Position numbers and translations under genes: made by a program
Assembly (NCBI GenBank): GCA_016200445.1
Contig: JACQEQ010000072.1
Coordinates: forward strand, 1 to 5,478
DNA from: Gammaproteobacteria bacterium
Lineage (GTDB): Bacteria > Pseudomonadota > Gammaproteobacteria > SG8-11
Direction of reading: 5' to 3'
DNA length: 5,478 nt
Part shown: positions 4,622-5,478 of the stretch, one piece after another
Layout of the letters: each line of letters opens with the position of its first letter
Position numbering within the stretch: position 1 is the first letter of the stretch
The notes under the pieces: generated by a model
Databases searched by the model: none
The model's input: only the letters and a program-made list of their open reading frames with translations
What the model was told of the DNA's origin: nothing

Positions 4622-5317
4622 ATGAAATTCCTGATCTACCGCTACAACCCCGAAACCGACGCGCAGCCGCGCATGCAGGAGCACGTGCTCGCTGAGATTC
4701 GGCCGGACATGATGCTGCGCGATGCGCTGATCGAAATCAAAGCGCGCGACGAGAGTTTGAGTTTCCGGCATTCCTGCGGAGAGGGCGTGTGCGGCTCCGA
4801 TGCGCTGAACATCAATGGCCGCAACGGGCTGGCGTGTATCACGCCGCTGGCAGATTTAAGCGAACCGATTGAAGTGCGTCCGCTGCCGGGCATGCCGGTG
4901 ATTCGCGATCTGGTCGTGGACATGAGCCAGTTTTTTAATCAGTACCGCGCGGTGAAGCCGTATTTAATCCGTCACGACGCGGAACCTGAAGTTGAATACC
5001 GGCAAAGCCCGGAACAGCGCGATCAACTCGACGGCTTGTACGAATGCATCCTGTGTGGCGCGTGTTCCTCGGCCTGCCCGTCGTTCTGGTGGAATCCGGA
5101 AAAATTCCGTGGCCCCGCCGCGTTGCTGCAAGCCTGGCGCTGGCTCGCCGACTCGCGCGATCAGGCCGGCGACGAACGCCTGGAAGATCTCGAAGGGCCG
5201 TATAAATTATTCCGCTGCCACAGCATTATGAATTGTGTCGAGGTCTGCCCGAAGGGGCTAAATCCGACGCAAGCCATCGCAAAAATTAAAGAGCGAATGT
5301 TGCAGCAGATGATCTGA
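4622..5317 (+). CDS. sdhB: Succinate dehydrogenase iron-sulfur subunit
   Basis: This is the complete 231-residue electron-transfer subunit of complex II, carrying electrons from the SdhA flavin to ubiquinone. The N-terminal ferredoxin domain holds the [2Fe-2S] cluster with C52, C57, D60 and C72 (SFRHSCGEGVCGSD...LAC); the Asp at the third ligand is as in E. coli. The C-terminal domain has C142, C145, C148 and C209 for [4Fe-4S] and C152, C199 and C205 for [3Fe-4S]. W157 in PSFWWNPEKF and H200 in FRCHSIMNC match the E. coli quinone-site residues W164 and H207. Length is normal (E. coli 238). The start at 4622 gives the usual MKFLIYRYNPETDAQP beginning; AAAAGG (4606-4611) is ten bases upstream. 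GC-rich base use matches sdhA, so both belong to the resident genome although 3.6 kb apart. No strong promoter is evident directly upstream. Confidence 0.98.
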   Translation: MKFLIYRYNPETDAQPRMQEHVLAEIRPDMMLRDALIEIKARDESLSFRHSCGEGVCGSDALNINGRNGLACITPLADLSEPIEVRPLPGMPVIRDLVVDMSQFFNQYRAVKPYLIRHDAEPEVEYRQSPEQRDQLDGLYECILCGACSSACPSFWWNPEKFRGPAALLQAWRWLADSRDQAGDERLEDLEGPYKLFRCHSIMNCVEVCPKGLNPTQAIAKIKERMLQQMI

Positions 5318-5338
5318 TGGTATTTACAATTGTCTCGA

Positions 5339-5367
5339 TTGCGCCGCTAATTGGCGTTACCTATACT
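5339..5367 (+). promoter_or_regulatory. Sigma-70-type promoter for the RHH gene
   Basis: TTGCGC (5339-5344) and TATACT (5362-5367) are separated by exactly 17 bases. The -10 box matches the consensus at five of six positions; the -35 at four of six. The predicted start of transcription is near 5374, leaving a short leader with GAGGA (5387-5391) before the ATG at 5401. A small inverted repeat, TACC-TATACT-GGTA (5358-5371), is centred on the -10 box and is a candidate operator for autoregulation. Confidence 0.55.
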
Positions 5368-5400
5368 GGTAGCATTAATTCACACCGAGGAACATAGGCC

Positions 5401-5478
5401 ATGGGCAGCGCTGTCAAAAAGACTATTTCTATCCCTGCCGATTTGGCGAAGGAGGCGGAAGGCATCGCGCGTGCGGAG
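5401..5478 (+). CDS. Ribbon-helix-helix antitoxin-like protein, N-terminus
   Basis: Only the first 26 codons are inside the window, and the gene runs off its end. The residues MGSAVKKTISIPADLAKEAE then GIARAE have the RHH/CopG pattern: a short basic lead, a beta strand with alternating residues (KKTISIP), and the first helix beginning at ADLAKEAE. Such proteins are usually antitoxins or small repressors that bind their own promoter as dimers. A GAGGA nine bases upstream of the ATG and a good promoter support this start. A toxin gene would be expected after it, outside the window. Other RHH regulators cannot be excluded from so short a piece. Confidence 0.65.
   Translation, partial: MGSAVKKTISIPADLAKEAEGIARAE

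Noticed and set aside
4992..5231. A 79-residue plus-strand frame inside sdhB
   Set aside because: It is an alternate frame over the iron-sulfur domain of sdhB, whose cysteine motifs are intact in the correct frame.

Overview
The window comes from a proteobacterial chromosome. The end of sdhA and the whole of sdhB have the typical proteobacterial (gamma/beta type) form, with an E. coli-like Asp as third ligand of the SdhB [2Fe-2S] cluster. Both genes are GC-rich. I cannot place the organism more precisely.

Layout: (1) 2-1030, the last 342 codons of sdhA, intact to its normal C-terminus. (2) 1031-4621, about 3.6 kb of accessory DNA exactly where sdhB usually follows sdhA. Its first genes are clearly AT-richer than sdhA and sdhB. 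It holds a hypothetical protein with a possible HEPN-like core (1050-1772), two small exported proteins (1845-2267 and 2406-2933), a DUF2513-like small protein (3042-3446), a 335-bp stretch with only a near-palindrome and a tiny possibly frameshifted ORF, and a graveyard of type II toxin-antitoxin genes: a deleted RelE/HigB-type toxin fused behind an antitoxin-like N-terminus, a HigA antitoxin cut before its HTH, and an MqsA antitoxin cut after its zinc domain. (3) 4622-5317, complete sdhB. (4) 5318-5478, a promoter and the first 26 codons of a ribbon-helix-helix antitoxin-like gene.

Three copies of one 66-77 bp hairpin-rich repeat lie inside the island (2272-2348, 2940-3005, 4301-4373). Its ends are 14-bp inverted repeats (GTAGGCTGGGTTGA) and it carries four alternating CTGGGTT/AACCCAG arms. 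Two copies sit directly on the stop codon of the preceding gene. The third lies inside the higA fragment and supplies its stop codon.

Functionally, SdhA and SdhB form the soluble half of succinate dehydrogenase (TCA cycle and respiratory complex II). Here their genes are separated, so sdhB must be expressed by long read-through or from a local promoter, and a possible terminator (4350-4381) lies in between. I see no complete new system. The noteworthy signals are the split sdhAB, the stop-codon-hugging repeat family and the decay of at least two toxin-antitoxin loci next to it.
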